Assembly (NCBI RefSeq): GCF_001429765.1
Contig: NZ_LMJB01000009.1
Coordinates: forward strand, 357,128 to 421,127
Source: Flavobacterium sp. Root901
GTDB taxonomy: Bacteria > Bacteroidota > Bacteroidia > Flavobacteriales > Flavobacteriaceae
Direction of reading: 5' to 3'
DNA: 64,000 nt
Shown: positions 1 through 7,711 of the stretch, one piece after another
How positions within the stretch are numbered: position 1 is the stretch's first letter
Layout of the letters: the number at the start of each line of letters is the position of its first letter
The notes under the pieces: model-generated
The model's input: only the letters and a program-made list of their open reading frames with translations
Told to the model about the DNA's origin: nothing
The model's database searches: none
Translations under genes and position numbers: made by a program

Positions 1-74
1 CCATTATGAACGGCCGAACCCAAAACTACTGCACGCAGTCTTGACGTTTCGTTCTTTACATTTAATGGCAGCAT
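1..74 (-). CDS. Amidinotransferase/dimethylargininase-like protein, N-terminus only (runs off the window)
   Basis: Translating the minus strand from the ATG at 74 gives 24 codons, starting MLPLNVKNETSRLRAVVLGS. This resembles the N-terminus of flavobacterial arginine deiminase/dimethylarginine dimethylaminohydrolase family proteins, which hydrolyse or transfer amidino groups and keep an LRAVVLG-type first strand near the start. The gene lies downstream of gltA in the same direction, beyond a terminator, and has its own TATATTTG box at 101..94. Only the first strand of the fold is visible, so the family call rests on recognition of a short stretch and no active-site residue can be checked. Confidence 0.6.
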   Translation of the reverse strand, partial: MLPLNVKNETSRLRAVVLGSAVHN

Positions 75-93
75 AACTTTATTATATTTTGAG

Positions 94-101
94 CAAATAT
101 A
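94..101 (-). promoter_or_regulatory. Candidate -7 box for the amidinotransferase-like gene
   Basis: The minus strand reads TATATTTG, a perfect match to the Bacteroidota -7 consensus TAnnTTTG, 19 bases upstream of the ATG at 74 and just past the gltA terminator. I found no matching TTTG about 20 bases further upstream, so the assignment rests on one box. Confidence 0.4.
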
Positions 102-130
102 AAAAAAGCTTCACAGTTAAGTGAAGCTTT
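101..130 (-). terminator. Intrinsic terminator after gltA
   Basis: A 10-bp perfect stem (AAAGCTTCAC at 105-114, GTGAAGCTTT at 121-130) with a 6-base loop is followed, on the minus strand, by a run of T (A run at 101-107). It sits 8 bases past the gltA stop. The A/T runs on both sides would also let it act on the plus strand. Confidence 0.85.
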
Positions 131-137
131 CTTTTTT

Positions 138-1415
138 TTATTTATTAGACTTAAACTCTCGTAGCGGATGTCCTGTATAAATTTGTCTTGGTCTTCCAAT
201 TGGTTCTTTGTTTTCACGCATTTCTTTCCATTGTGCGATCCAGCCAGGAAGCCTTCCAATAGCAAACATAACAGTAAACATATCTGTTGGAATCCCTAAT
301 GCTCTGTAAATAATTCCAGAGTAAAAATCAACGTTTGGATATAAGTTTCTTGATTTGAAGTAATCATCCTCAAGGGCTGCTGTTTCTAATTTTCTTGCAA
401 TATCTAAAATCGGGTCTTCAACACCTAAAGTTTCTAAAACTTCTTTAGCCGCTTTTTTGATGATCTTAGCTCTTGGATCAAAGTTTTTATAAACTCTGTG
501 ACCAAATCCCATTAAACGGAAAGGATCGTTTTTATCTTTTGCTTTTGCCAGGAATTTATCTGTGTCGCCGCCATCTTTGTTAATTTCCTCAAGCATTTCA
601 AGCACGGCCTGATTAGCTCCTCCGTGAAGCGGCCCCCAAAGAGCAGAAACTCCGGCAGAAATAGATGCAAATAAACCTGCGTGAGATGACCCAACCATTC
701 TTACCGTAGATGTTGAACAGTTCTGCTCGTGATCTGCGTGAAGAATAAATAATTTATCTAAGGCATCAACAACAACAGGATTTACTGTATAAGGTCCTGT
801 AGGTAATTTAAACATTAATTGCATAAAATTTTCTACATAACCAGTTGTATTGTCATAATAGTTTAACGGATAACCCATTGACTTTCTGTAAGTCCAGGTT
901 GCAATTACAAGAAATTTACCCATTGTTTTGCAAATGGCTTCATACATTTCTTTTTCATTATCAACGTTTACCGCCTTTGGATTAAATGCTGTCAAAGCAC
1001 TTGTCAAAGCAGATAATACACCCATTGGATGCGCTGTTTTTGGAAAACCGTCAATGATATTTTTCATCTCTTCGTTTACCAAAGTATGTTTTTTAATACC
1101 ATTTTCAAATTGCTCTAATTCCTGAGCAGTTGGTAATTCTCCAAAAATCAAAAGATAAGAAACTTCTAAGAAGTTAGCCTTTTCAGCTAAATCTTCGATT
1201 GAATATCCTCTGTAACGTAAAATTCCTAATTCTCCGTCTAAGAAGGTGATTTCGCTCTTACAAGATCCCGAATTTTTATATCCCGGGTCAATTGTAATAA
1301 CACCTGTTAAATCACGTAATTTGTTAATATCGATAGCTGATTCATTTTCACTCCCAGTAATTACCGGAAGTTCAATTTTCTTACCATCTACTTCTAATGT
1401 AGCTATTTTTGACAT
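138..1415 (-). CDS. gltA: Citrate synthase (type II)
   Basis: 425 aa, the usual length for the hexameric bacterial type. The enzyme condenses oxaloacetate and acetyl-CoA into citrate in the cytosol, the first step of the TCA cycle. Catalytic residues are in place: His264 in WGPLHGG, His306 in GFGHRVY and Asp363 in NVDFYSG, nearly the same numbering as the E. coli enzyme (264, 305, 362). It is flanked by terminators on both sides (1516-1547 upstream, 101-130 downstream) and so is probably a single-gene transcript. Confidence 0.97.
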   Translation of the reverse strand: MSKIATLEVDGKKIELPVITGSENESAIDINKLRDLTGVITIDPGYKNSGSCKSEITFLDGELGILRYRGYSIEDLAEKANFLEVSYLLIFGELPTAQELEQFENGIKKHTLVNEEMKNIIDGFPKTAHPMGVLSALTSALTAFNPKAVNVDNEKEMYEAICKTMGKFLVIATWTYRKSMGYPLNYYDNTTGYVENFMQLMFKLPTGPYTVNPVVVDALDKLFILHADHEQNCSTSTVRMVGSSHAGLFASISAGVSALWGPLHGGANQAVLEMLEEINKDGGDTDKFLAKAKDKNDPFRLMGFGHRVYKNFDPRAKIIKKAAKEVLETLGVEDPILDIARKLETAALEDDYFKSRNLYPNVDFYSGIIYRALGIPTDMFTVMFAIGRLPGWIAQWKEMRENKEPIGRPRQIYTGHPLREFKSNK

Positions 1416-1453
1416 AATATAATCGGAAATAATTCTATAAAATAATAATTTAT

Positions 1454-1461
1454 CAAATCTA
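1454..1461 (-). promoter_or_regulatory. Candidate -7 box for gltA
   Basis: The minus strand reads TAGATTTG, fitting TAnnTTTG, about 39 bases before the gltA start and downstream of the eno terminator, where a promoter is expected. No clear TTTG lies about 20 bases upstream of it. Confidence 0.35.
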
Positions 1462-1515
1462 AGGAATTTAAGACTAATTAAAAAAAGAATCCTGATATGA
1501 ATTTGTTAAAACTCC

Positions 1516-1547
1516 AAAAAAAAACCATTCGCGTTAACGAATGGTTT
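1516..1547 (-). terminator. Intrinsic terminator after eno
   Basis: A 10-bp perfect stem (AAACCATTCG at 1522-1531, CGAATGGTTT at 1538-1547) with a 6-base loop is followed on the minus strand by a T run (A run at 1516-1524). It lies 25 bases past the eno stop. Confidence 0.85.
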
Positions 1548-1571
1548 GATTTCAATATATAACTCTTACAA

Positions 1572-2864
1572 TTATTTGATCTTGAAAGCGTTTAATCCCG
1601 GGAAATAAGCAGTACTTCCCAACTCTTCTTCGATTCTTAATAATTGGTTGTATTTTGCCATACGATCAGAACGAGACGCAGAACCTGTTTTAATCTGTCC
1701 ACAGTTTAAAGCAACAGCTAAGTCTGCGATTGTATTATCTTCAGTTTCTCCAGAACGGTGAGACATTACAGATGTATAACCCGCATTTTTAGCCATGTTT
1801 ACAGCTGCAATTGTTTCAGTTAAAGTTCCGATCTGGTTAACTTTTACTAAAATTGAATTAGCAATTCCTTTTTCGATACCAGTTGATAAACGAGCTACGT
1901 TAGTAACAAATAAGTCATCTCCAACTAATTGTACTTTATTTCCAATTTTATCAGTTAAAGCTTTCCATCCATCCCAGTCATCTTCGTACATACCATCTTC
2001 GATAGAAATAATTGGATATTTAGCAGCAAGTTCAGCTAAATAATCAGCCTGCTCTTCAGAAGTTCTGATTTTTCCAGTTTCACCTTCAAACTTAGTGTAA
2101 TCGTATTTACCGTTTACATAAAATTCAGAAGCTGCACAGTCAAGAGCAATCATAATTTCGTCACCGAAAGTATATCCTGCTTTTTCAACTGCAAGTTTAA
2201 TCGTGTCTAATGCATCTTCAGTACCGCCAGCTAAGTTTGGAGCAAAACCTCCTTCGTCACCAACAGCAGTGCTTAAACCTCTGTCGTGTAAAACTTTTTT
2301 CAAGCTGTGGAAAATTTCAGTTCCCATTTGCATAGCATGTGTAAAAGAAGTTGCTTTTACCGGGAAAATCATAAATTCCTGAAATGCGATAGGCGCATCA
2401 GAGTGAGAACCTCCATTAATGATATTCATCATCGGTACAGGCAATGTGTTAGCAGAAACTCCACCAACATATCTGTATAAAGGCAGTCCAAGTTCGTTTG
2501 CAGCAGCTTTAGCAGCAGCTAAAGAAACTCCCAAAATAGCATTAGCTCCTAATTTAGATTTATTTGGAGTTCCGTCTAAATCGATCATTAACTGATCAAT
2601 TGTGTTTTGTTCAAAAACAGAAGTTCCAACTAATTCTTCAGCAATAACAGTATTTACATTGTTCACTGCATTCAAAACTCCTTTTCCAAGATAGGCTTTA
2701 CCTCCATCACGTAATTCAACAGCTTCGTGCTCTCCGGTTGATGCTCCAGATGGAACTGCAGCTCTACCTAAAACTCCGTTCTCAGTTACTACATCAACCT
2801 CGATAGTAGGATTTCCTCTGGAATCCAAAATTTGTCTTGCGTGAACTTTAATTATAATACTCAT
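1572..2864 (-). CDS. eno: Enolase
   Basis: 430 aa, full length. The enzyme interconverts 2-phosphoglycerate and phosphoenolpyruvate in glycolysis and gluconeogenesis. Visible active-site residues are Glu204 in VGDEGGF, the Mg2+ ligands Asp242 (ALDCAAS), Glu289 (SIEDGM) and Asp316 (VGDDLF), and the catalytic Lys341 in the signature ILVKVNQIGT. The start in MSIIIKVHARQILDSRGNPT is typical. carA lies 102 bases upstream without a visible terminator, so eno may be read from the carA promoter as well as from one of its own. Confidence 0.97.
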   Translation of the reverse strand: MSIIIKVHARQILDSRGNPTIEVDVVTENGVLGRAAVPSGASTGEHEAVELRDGGKAYLGKGVLNAVNNVNTVIAEELVGTSVFEQNTIDQLMIDLDGTPNKSKLGANAILGVSLAAAKAAANELGLPLYRYVGGVSANTLPVPMMNIINGGSHSDAPIAFQEFMIFPVKATSFTHAMQMGTEIFHSLKKVLHDRGLSTAVGDEGGFAPNLAGGTEDALDTIKLAVEKAGYTFGDEIMIALDCAASEFYVNGKYDYTKFEGETGKIRTSEEQADYLAELAAKYPIISIEDGMYEDDWDGWKALTDKIGNKVQLVGDDLFVTNVARLSTGIEKGIANSILVKVNQIGTLTETIAAVNMAKNAGYTSVMSHRSGETEDNTIADLAVALNCGQIKTGSASRSDRMAKYNQLLRIEEELGSTAYFPGLNAFKIK

Positions 2865-2966
2865 TATTTTTGTTTTTTATTAATAGATTATAGATTTTTT
2901 TTCGAAATTATAAAAATATTTAATATTAAAAACGAATTTTCTTTACTAAACACCTTTATTTATTAA

Positions 2967-4085
2967 CTACATCGTTTTAGACACTGCCAGTTTTATATTC
3001 TCAACAAATTGGTCAAATAAATAAGACGAATCATGTGGTCCCGGACTTGCTTCCGGGTGGTATTGTACTGAAAAACAATTTTTATTCTTCATACGCATTC
3101 CCGCAACAGTGTCATCATTTAAATGTATATGAGTCAGCTCCAATTCAGGATGTCCGTCCAAGGCTTCTCTTTTTACAGCAAATCCGTGGTTCTGCGATGT
3201 AATTTCACCCTTCCCTGTCAAAAGATTTTTTACAGGATGATTGATTCCTCTATGCCCTCCAAACATTTTATAAGTCTGAACGCCATTAGCTAAAGCAATA
3301 ATTTGATGGCCTAGACAAATTCCGAATAATGGTCTGTCATCTGCAATTATTTTCTTTGCTACTTCAATTACTCCATGTAACGGGTCCGGATCCCCAGGTC
3401 CATTTGACAAAAAGAACCCATCAGGATTAAATGAATTTAAATCTTCATATGTAGCATCGTATGGAAAAACTTTAATATAGCAGTCTCTCTTGGCAAAGTT
3501 TCTTAAAATGTTTTTCTTAATTCCAAGGTCAAGTGCAGAAATTCTATAAGCTGCATTTTCATCACCAACAAAATAAGGTTCTGTAGTCGAAACTTTAGAA
3601 GCCAGTTCTAAACCTTCCATATTTGGAACATTTGATAATTCTTTTTTCAAGTCTTCAATTGAAGTTCCATCAGTGCAGATTACAGCATTCATTGCCCCAT
3701 TATCACGAATATAACTAACCAGAGCTCTTGTATCAACATCAGAAATACAAATCAAGTTTTGTTTCGCAAAATAATCTTTTAAACTTCCAGATGCACCTTC
3801 TCTTGAATAATTAAAACTAAAGTTTTTACAAACCAAACCAGCAATTTTCACATCTTCTGATTCGATCTCCAGATCATTTACACCATAATTACCAATATGA
3901 GGATTAGTAGTTACCATAATTTGCCCAAAATAAGAAGGATCTGTAAAAATCTCCTGATATCCGGTCATTCCAGTGTTAAAACAAACTTCACCGAAAGTTT
4001 TACCGCTGATTCCGATAGATTTACCATGAAAAATAGTTCCATCACTTAGTAATAAAATGGCGCTTTGTCGTGTTGTGTATTTCAT
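2967..4085 (-). CDS. carA: Carbamoyl-phosphate synthase small (glutaminase) subunit
   Basis: 372 aa, the standard length. It hydrolyses glutamine and channels ammonia to the large subunit CarB to make carbamoyl phosphate for arginine and pyrimidines. The C-terminal class I amidotransferase domain has the nucleophile Cys257 (GICLGHQ) and the partners His343 and Glu345 (VQYHPEASPGP). The N-terminal CarA domain (about 1-150) is complete. carB is not in the window. It follows rplQ across a terminator and has its own promoter-like sequence at 4153-4183, so it is probably not part of the ribosomal operon. Confidence 0.97.
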   Translation of the reverse strand: MKYTTRQSAILLLSDGTIFHGKSIGISGKTFGEVCFNTGMTGYQEIFTDPSYFGQIMVTTNPHIGNYGVNDLEIESEDVKIAGLVCKNFSFNYSREGASGSLKDYFAKQNLICISDVDTRALVSYIRDNGAMNAVICTDGTSIEDLKKELSNVPNMEGLELASKVSTTEPYFVGDENAAYRISALDLGIKKNILRNFAKRDCYIKVFPYDATYEDLNSFNPDGFFLSNGPGDPDPLHGVIEVAKKIIADDRPLFGICLGHQIIALANGVQTYKMFGGHRGINHPVKNLLTGKGEITSQNHGFAVKREALDGHPELELTHIHLNDDTVAGMRMKNKNCFSVQYHPEASPGPHDSSYLFDQFVENIKLAVSKTM

Positions 4086-4117
4086 TCTTTAATTTGTATT
4101 GTTTTTAATCGTCTAAT

Positions 4118-4132
4118 GAAACTTTAGGTTTC
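4118..4132 (-). promoter_or_regulatory. Small hairpin in the carA leader
   Basis: Minus strand GAAAC-CTAAA-GTTTC forms a 5-bp stem inside the roughly 60-base leader between the proposed carA promoter and its ATG. No T run or PyrR-like element is evident, so any regulatory role is a guess. Confidence 0.25.
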
Positions 4133-4152
4133 AACTGTAATTAGATATTTTG

Positions 4153-4183
4153 CAAATTTACTTCTTTAAAAGAGTGCTGCCAA
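4153..4183 (-). promoter_or_regulatory. carA promoter (Bacteroidota type)
   Basis: On the minus strand TTG (4183-4181), 20 bases, then TAAATTTG (4160-4153) fit the -33/-7 consensus well. The predicted transcript start near 4146 gives a leader of about 60 bases. The promoter lies between the rplQ terminator and carA. Confidence 0.6.
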
Positions 4184-4258
4184 GATTTTTTAAAATTTTC
4201 ATTCATAAAAATAAAACCCTGACAATGAAATAAGTTAAATTTCACTCTTCTAAAAAAT

Positions 4259-4296
4259 TCAAAAAAAAAGGATAAACTAAAAATTAGCTTATCCTT
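4259..4296 (-). terminator. Intrinsic terminator at the end of the ribosomal-protein/rpoA operon
   Basis: An interrupted stem (GGATAA, mismatch, CTAA on one side; TTAG, mismatch, TTATCC on the other; 4270-4294) is followed on the minus strand by a long T run (A run at 4259-4269). It starts about 30 bases past the rplQ stop. Confidence 0.85.
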
Positions 4297-4324
4297 GATT
4301 TCTATAGAATCATTACTTTCATAA

Positions 4325-4816
4325 TTATTCAGAAGCTTCAGTAGTCGATTCTGATTCAGCTGCAGGAGCTTCAGGAGCAGTACCTTCAGCTTTTTTAGCT
4401 TTACCACCACGACGGCTTTTAGCTTTTTTAACTTCTTTTTTACCTCCGTTGTAAAGTTCATTGAAATCTACAAGTTCGATCATCGCCATATCAGCGTTAT
4501 CTCCCAAACGATTTCCAACTTTAATGATACGAGTGTATCCTCCTGGACGGTCACCAACTTTAGCAGCTACATCTCTGAACAAGTCTGTTACAGCATATTT
4601 ACTACGTAAGTAAGCAAAAACAATACGACGATTGTGAGTCGTATCCTCTTTTGATTTTGTGATTAAAGGCTCAACGAATTGTTTAAGCGCTTTAGCCTTA
4701 GCAACAGTAGTGTTAATACGTTTGTGCTCAATAAGAGAACAAGCCATATTTGCCAACATAGCTTTTCTATGTCCAGTCTGTCTGCTTAAGTGGTTGAATT
4801 TTTTTCCGTGTCTCAT
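4325..4816 (-). CDS. rplQ: 50S ribosomal protein L17
   Basis: 163 aa. The conserved core (start MRHGKKFNHLSRQTGHRKAM, through about residue 120) matches bacterial L17, which sits near the peptide exit tunnel. The protein is longer than the roughly 120-130 aa of E. coli L17 because of a low-complexity tail, first lysine/arginine-rich and then alanine/glutamate/serine/threonine-rich, seen in Bacteroidota homologues. It is the last gene of the operon and is preceded by an unusual 62-base gap that folds into a three-part hairpin. Confidence 0.96.
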   Translation of the reverse strand: MRHGKKFNHLSRQTGHRKAMLANMACSLIEHKRINTTVAKAKALKQFVEPLITKSKEDTTHNRRIVFAYLRSKYAVTDLFRDVAAKVGDRPGGYTRIIKVGNRLGDNADMAMIELVDFNELYNGGKKEVKKAKSRRGGKAKKAEGTAPEAPAAESESTTEASE

Positions 4817-4832
4817 GACGTGTTTTTTTTAT

Positions 4833-4874
4833 CTTCATCTTGCTTCAATCCACTATGGAGAGCAAAATATGAAG
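4833..4874 (-). promoter_or_regulatory. Candidate structured leader of rplQ
   Basis: The 62-base gap between rpoA and rplQ holds three nested, perfectly paired helices: CTTCAT/ATGAAG (4833-4838 with 4869-4874), TTGCT/AGCAA (4840-4844 with 4861-4865) and TCCA/TGGA (4849-4852 with 4856-4859) closed by a 3-base loop. The sequence after the hairpin on the minus strand is A-rich, not T-rich, so it is not a terminator. Its position before a ribosomal-protein gene suggests translational feedback; that is inference. Confidence 0.5.
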
Positions 4875-4878
4875 TAAA

Positions 4879-5871
4879 TTATTCTTTATCTAATTTGTAT
4901 TTAGCTAAATCCATTCCGAAAGTTAAATTCTTCACTGCAACAAGTTCATCAAGTTCAGTTAAAGATTTTTTACCGAAATTACGGAATTTCATTAGGTCAT
5001 TTTTATTGAACGATACTAAATCACCAAGTGTATCAACTTCAGCCGCTTTCAAGCAATTTAATGCTCTTACAGATAAATCCATATCAACAAGCTTAGTTTT
5101 AAGCAATTGTCTCATATGCAATGACTCTTCATCATACGATTCTGTTTGTGCAATTTCGTCAGCCTCAAGTGTAATTCTTTCATCAGAAAACAACATGAAA
5201 TGGTGAATTAAAACTTTAGCAGCTTCAGTAAGAGCATCTTTTGGATTGATAGAACCATCAGTTTTAATTTCAAAAACTAATTTTTCGTAATCTGTTTTTT
5301 GCTCTACACGGAAATTTTCGATTGCATATTTTACATTTTTTACCGGAGTAAAAATAGAATCTGTAAAAATCGTTCCAATTGCAGCATTCTGTTTTTTGTT
5401 CTCTTCAGCAGGAACGTATCCTCTACCTTTTTCGATTGTTAAATCGAAGTTCAATTTGATTTTAGAATCTAAGTTACAGATAACAAGGTCTGGATTCAAA
5501 ACTTGGAAACCTGAGATAAATTTTTGAAAATCACCTGCTGTTAATTGATCTTTACCAGAAACAGAAATAGTAACTGATTCATTATCGATATCTTCAATTT
5601 GACGTTTGAAACGTACTTGTTTCAGATTAAGGATAATTTCGGTAACATCTTCAACAACACCTGAAATAGTAGAAAACTCATGATCTACACCTTCGATACG
5701 AACAGATGTAATTGCATAACCTTCTAACGCTGAAAGCAAAACTCTTCTAAGTGCATTACCAACTGTCAATCCGTAACCAGGTTCTAAAGGTCTAAATTCG
5801 AATTTACCTTCAAAATCGGTTGAATCGATCATGATAACTTTATCGGGCTTTTGAAAATTAAATATTGCCAT
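4879..5871 (-). CDS. rpoA: RNA polymerase alpha subunit
   Basis: 330 aa, standard length. The N-terminal domain (about 1-230) dimerises and nucleates core polymerase assembly; the segment FEFRPLEPGYGLTVGNALRR is the conserved dimer-interface motif. A linker follows, then a C-terminal helix-hairpin-helix domain (about 255-320, ending FGKKSLTELDELV) that contacts activators and upstream DNA. It sits in the usual alpha-operon place between rpsD (21 bases) and rplQ (62 bases). Confidence 0.98.
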   Translation of the reverse strand: MAIFNFQKPDKVIMIDSTDFEGKFEFRPLEPGYGLTVGNALRRVLLSALEGYAITSVRIEGVDHEFSTISGVVEDVTEIILNLKQVRFKRQIEDIDNESVTISVSGKDQLTAGDFQKFISGFQVLNPDLVICNLDSKIKLNFDLTIEKGRGYVPAEENKKQNAAIGTIFTDSIFTPVKNVKYAIENFRVEQKTDYEKLVFEIKTDGSINPKDALTEAAKVLIHHFMLFSDERITLEADEIAQTESYDEESLHMRQLLKTKLVDMDLSVRALNCLKAAEVDTLGDLVSFNKNDLMKFRNFGKKSLTELDELVAVKNLTFGMDLAKYKLDKE

Positions 5872-5892
5872 AAATTTCGACTAAGTCAATTA

Positions 5893-6498
5893 TTATTTGT
5901 TGTACAACTCTACGATTAATTGTTCTTTAATGTTTTCTGGAATTTGAAGTCTCGCAGGTATAGAAACAAAAGTTCCTTCTTTAAGATCATTGTTCCAGGT
6001 AATCCATTCATAAACATGACTTGAATTTGATAAAGAACGCTCGATAGCCTCTAAAGATTTAGATTTTTCACGAACTGCAACTTTATCACCAGGTTTTAGG
6101 TGGTAAGAAGGAATGTTTACAACTTCTCCGTTTACTGTAATGTGTCTGTGAGATACAATTTGACGAGCACCTCTTCTAGATGGAGCAATTCCCATTCTAA
6201 AAACAACATTATCTAATCTTGCTTCACATAGTTGTAATAAAACCTCACCAGTTACACCTTTAGTAGCTGATGCTTTTTCGAATAAATTTCTGAATTGTTT
6301 TTCTAAAATTCCATAAGAATATTTAGCTTTTTGCTTTTCCATTAACTGAACAGCGTACTCAGATTTTTTTCCTCTTTTCTTAGCCATCCCGTGTTGTCCA
6401 GGTGGGTAATTTCTTTTTTCGAAAGATTTATCATCTCCGAAGATTGCTTCGCCAAATTTACGAGCGATTTTGGTTTTTGGACCAGTATATCTTGCCAT
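5893..6498 (-). CDS. rpsD: 30S ribosomal protein S4
   Basis: 201 aa. S4 starts assembly of the 16S 5' domain and in several bacteria represses its own operon. The N-terminus MARYTGPKTKIARKFGEAIF has no cysteine cluster, so this is the zinc-free form. The S4-type RNA-binding domain lies at about 95-150 (EARLDNVVFRMGIAPSRRGA). A 92-base gap separates it from rpsK upstream, by far the widest in this part of the operon, and that gap contains a hairpin ending 14 bases before the ATG. Confidence 0.98.
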   Translation of the reverse strand: MARYTGPKTKIARKFGEAIFGDDKSFEKRNYPPGQHGMAKKRGKKSEYAVQLMEKQKAKYSYGILEKQFRNLFEKASATKGVTGEVLLQLCEARLDNVVFRMGIAPSRRGARQIVSHRHITVNGEVVNIPSYHLKPGDKVAVREKSKSLEAIERSLSNSSHVYEWITWNNDLKEGTFVSIPARLQIPENIKEQLIVELYNK

Positions 6499-6512
6499 TT
6501 TAAAAAAAATTT

Positions 6513-6566
6513 AAGGTAGAAATTATGAATTCAGGTCTAATCCTTCGATAATCTATGTTCTACCTT
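6513..6566 (-). promoter_or_regulatory. Candidate S4 leader RNA upstream of rpsD
   Basis: Minus strand AAGGTAGAA (6566-6558) pairs perfectly over 9 bp with TTCTACCTT (6521-6513). Inside it ATTAT/ATAAT and AGG/CCT can stack as inner helices. The outer stem ends 14 bases before the rpsD ATG and has no T run, so it is not a terminator. S4 leaders are known in several bacterial groups; equating this element with one of them is inference. Confidence 0.5.
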
Positions 6567-6590
6567 GTTTATACTATAAAAAATAAAAAA

Positions 6591-6974
6591 TTAAACTCTA
6601 CGTCTTTTTGGAGGACGACATCCGTTGTGCGGCATTGGAGTAACGTCGATGATCTCAGTAACTTCAATTCCACCGTTATGAATAGAACGGATAGCAGACT
6701 CACGTCCGTTTCCTGGTCCTTTTACATAAACCTTAACTTTTTTAAGTCCTGCCTCAAGAGCTACCTTGCTGCAATCTTCTGCTGCCATTTGAGCTGCATA
6801 CGGAGTGTTCTTTTTAGAACCTCTGAAACCCATTTTACCAGCTGAAGACCAAGCAATAACTTCACCTTTCTTATTTGTCAAAGAAATGATAATATTGTTG
6901 AAAGTCGAAGAAATATGAGCTTCACCCGTTGATTCAACGATAACTTTACGTTTTTTTGCAGTTGCTTTAGCCAT
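6591..6974 (-). CDS. rpsK: 30S ribosomal protein S11
   Basis: 127 aa. S11 binds the 16S platform near the E-site mRNA. The characteristic end TPMPHNGCRPPKRRRV and the central GPGNGRESAIRS loop are intact. It follows rpsM by 8 bases in the conserved order rpsM-rpsK-rpsD-rpoA-rplQ. Confidence 0.98.
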   Translation of the reverse strand: MAKATAKKRKVIVESTGEAHISSTFNNIIISLTNKKGEVIAWSSAGKMGFRGSKKNTPYAAQMAAEDCSKVALEAGLKKVKVYVKGPGNGRESAIRSIHNGGIEVTEIIDVTPMPHNGCRPPKRRRV

Positions 6975-6982
6975 ATTACTTA

Positions 6983-7357
6983 TTATTTAGTTGCTTTTTT
7001 CTTGTTAGCAACAGTTTTTCTTTTTCCTTTTCTTGTTCTAGAGTTGTTTTTAGTTCTTTGACCTCTTAATGGAAGACCAGATCTATGACGAATACCTCTA
7101 TAACAACCAATATCCATTAAACGTTTGATGTTCAAAGAAACTTCAGAACGTAATTCTCCTTCAATTTTGTAAAATGAAACAGCATCACGAATCGCTCCGA
7201 TCTCGTCATCATTCCAATCTTGAACTTTTTTATCTTGGCTAACTTGAGCTTTTTCTAAAATCTCAATAGCTCTACTTTTTCCTAATCCGAAGATGTAGGT
7301 AAGTGCTATAACACCTCTTTTGTTTTTTGGGATATCTACCCCTGCTATTCTTGCCAT
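6983..7357 (-). CDS. rpsM: 30S ribosomal protein S13
   Basis: 124 aa. S13 lies in the 30S head, contacts the P-site tRNA and forms an intersubunit bridge. The start MARIAGVDIPKNKRGVIALT and the helix-two-turn-helix segment are typical, as are the RHRSGLPLRGQRTKNNSRTR motif and the lysine-rich tail. It starts 2 bases after the rpmJ stop, so the two are translationally close. Confidence 0.98.
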   Translation of the reverse strand: MARIAGVDIPKNKRGVIALTYIFGLGKSRAIEILEKAQVSQDKKVQDWNDDEIGAIRDAVSFYKIEGELRSEVSLNIKRLMDIGCYRGIRHRSGLPLRGQRTKNNSRTRKGKRKTVANKKKATK

Positions 7358-7359
7358 AA

Positions 7360-7476
7360 TTATCCTTGTCTTTGTTTAAATCTAGGATTCTTTTTGTTTA
7401 TCACGTACAATCTTCCTTTTCTACGCACGATAATGCACTCGGCACTTCTCTTTTTTACTGATGCTCTAACTTTCAT
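7360..7476 (-). CDS. rpmJ: 50S ribosomal protein L36 (zinc-free form)
   Basis: A 38-aa reading frame found by translating the gap between infA and rpsM: it starts MKVRASVKKRSAECIIVRRK and ends in FKQRQG. Length and sequence fit L36. The zinc form carries three cysteines and a histidine; here only one cysteine (Cys14) remains, so it is the C-minus form. It lies 12 bases after infA and 2 bases before rpsM, the standard position. Confidence 0.95.
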   Translation of the reverse strand: MKVRASVKKRSAECIIVRRKGRLYVINKKNPRFKQRQG

Positions 7477-7488
7477 AGTGAATATCCT

Positions 7489-7704
7489 TTAATATCGATA
7501 AGTAATTCTTGCTTTTGACAAATCGTAAGGACTCATTTCCAGTTTCACTTTATCACCAGGTAATAACTTGATATAATGCATTCGCATTTTTCCAGAAATA
7601 TGAGCAATTACAATATGTCCATTTTCTAACTCCACACGGAACATCGCATTTGACAATGCTTCAATGATTGATCCGTCTTGTTCTATTGCTGATTGTTTTG
7701 CCAT
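7489..7704 (-). CDS. infA: Translation initiation factor IF-1
   Basis: 71 aa, a single OB-fold protein that binds the 30S A site during initiation and works with IF-2 and IF-3. The core LSNAMFRVELENGHIVIAHI followed by GKMRMHYIKLLPGDKV is nearly invariant among bacterial IF-1. It sits between secY (7 bases) and rpmJ, the common arrangement. Confidence 0.98.
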   Translation of the reverse strand: MAKQSAIEQDGSIIEALSNAMFRVELENGHIVIAHISGKMRMHYIKLLPGDKVKLEMSPYDLSKARITYRY

Positions 7705-7711
7705 AAATATA

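Noticed and set aside
62..265. Short minus-strand frame overlapping the gltA terminator
   Set aside because: It runs through the hairpin and the 3' end of gltA in another frame and has no recognisable protein features.
4141..4461. 106-codon minus-strand frame rich in Lys/Leu
   Set aside because: It is the shifted frame of the rplQ tail and its terminator; low-complexity composition is a by-product.
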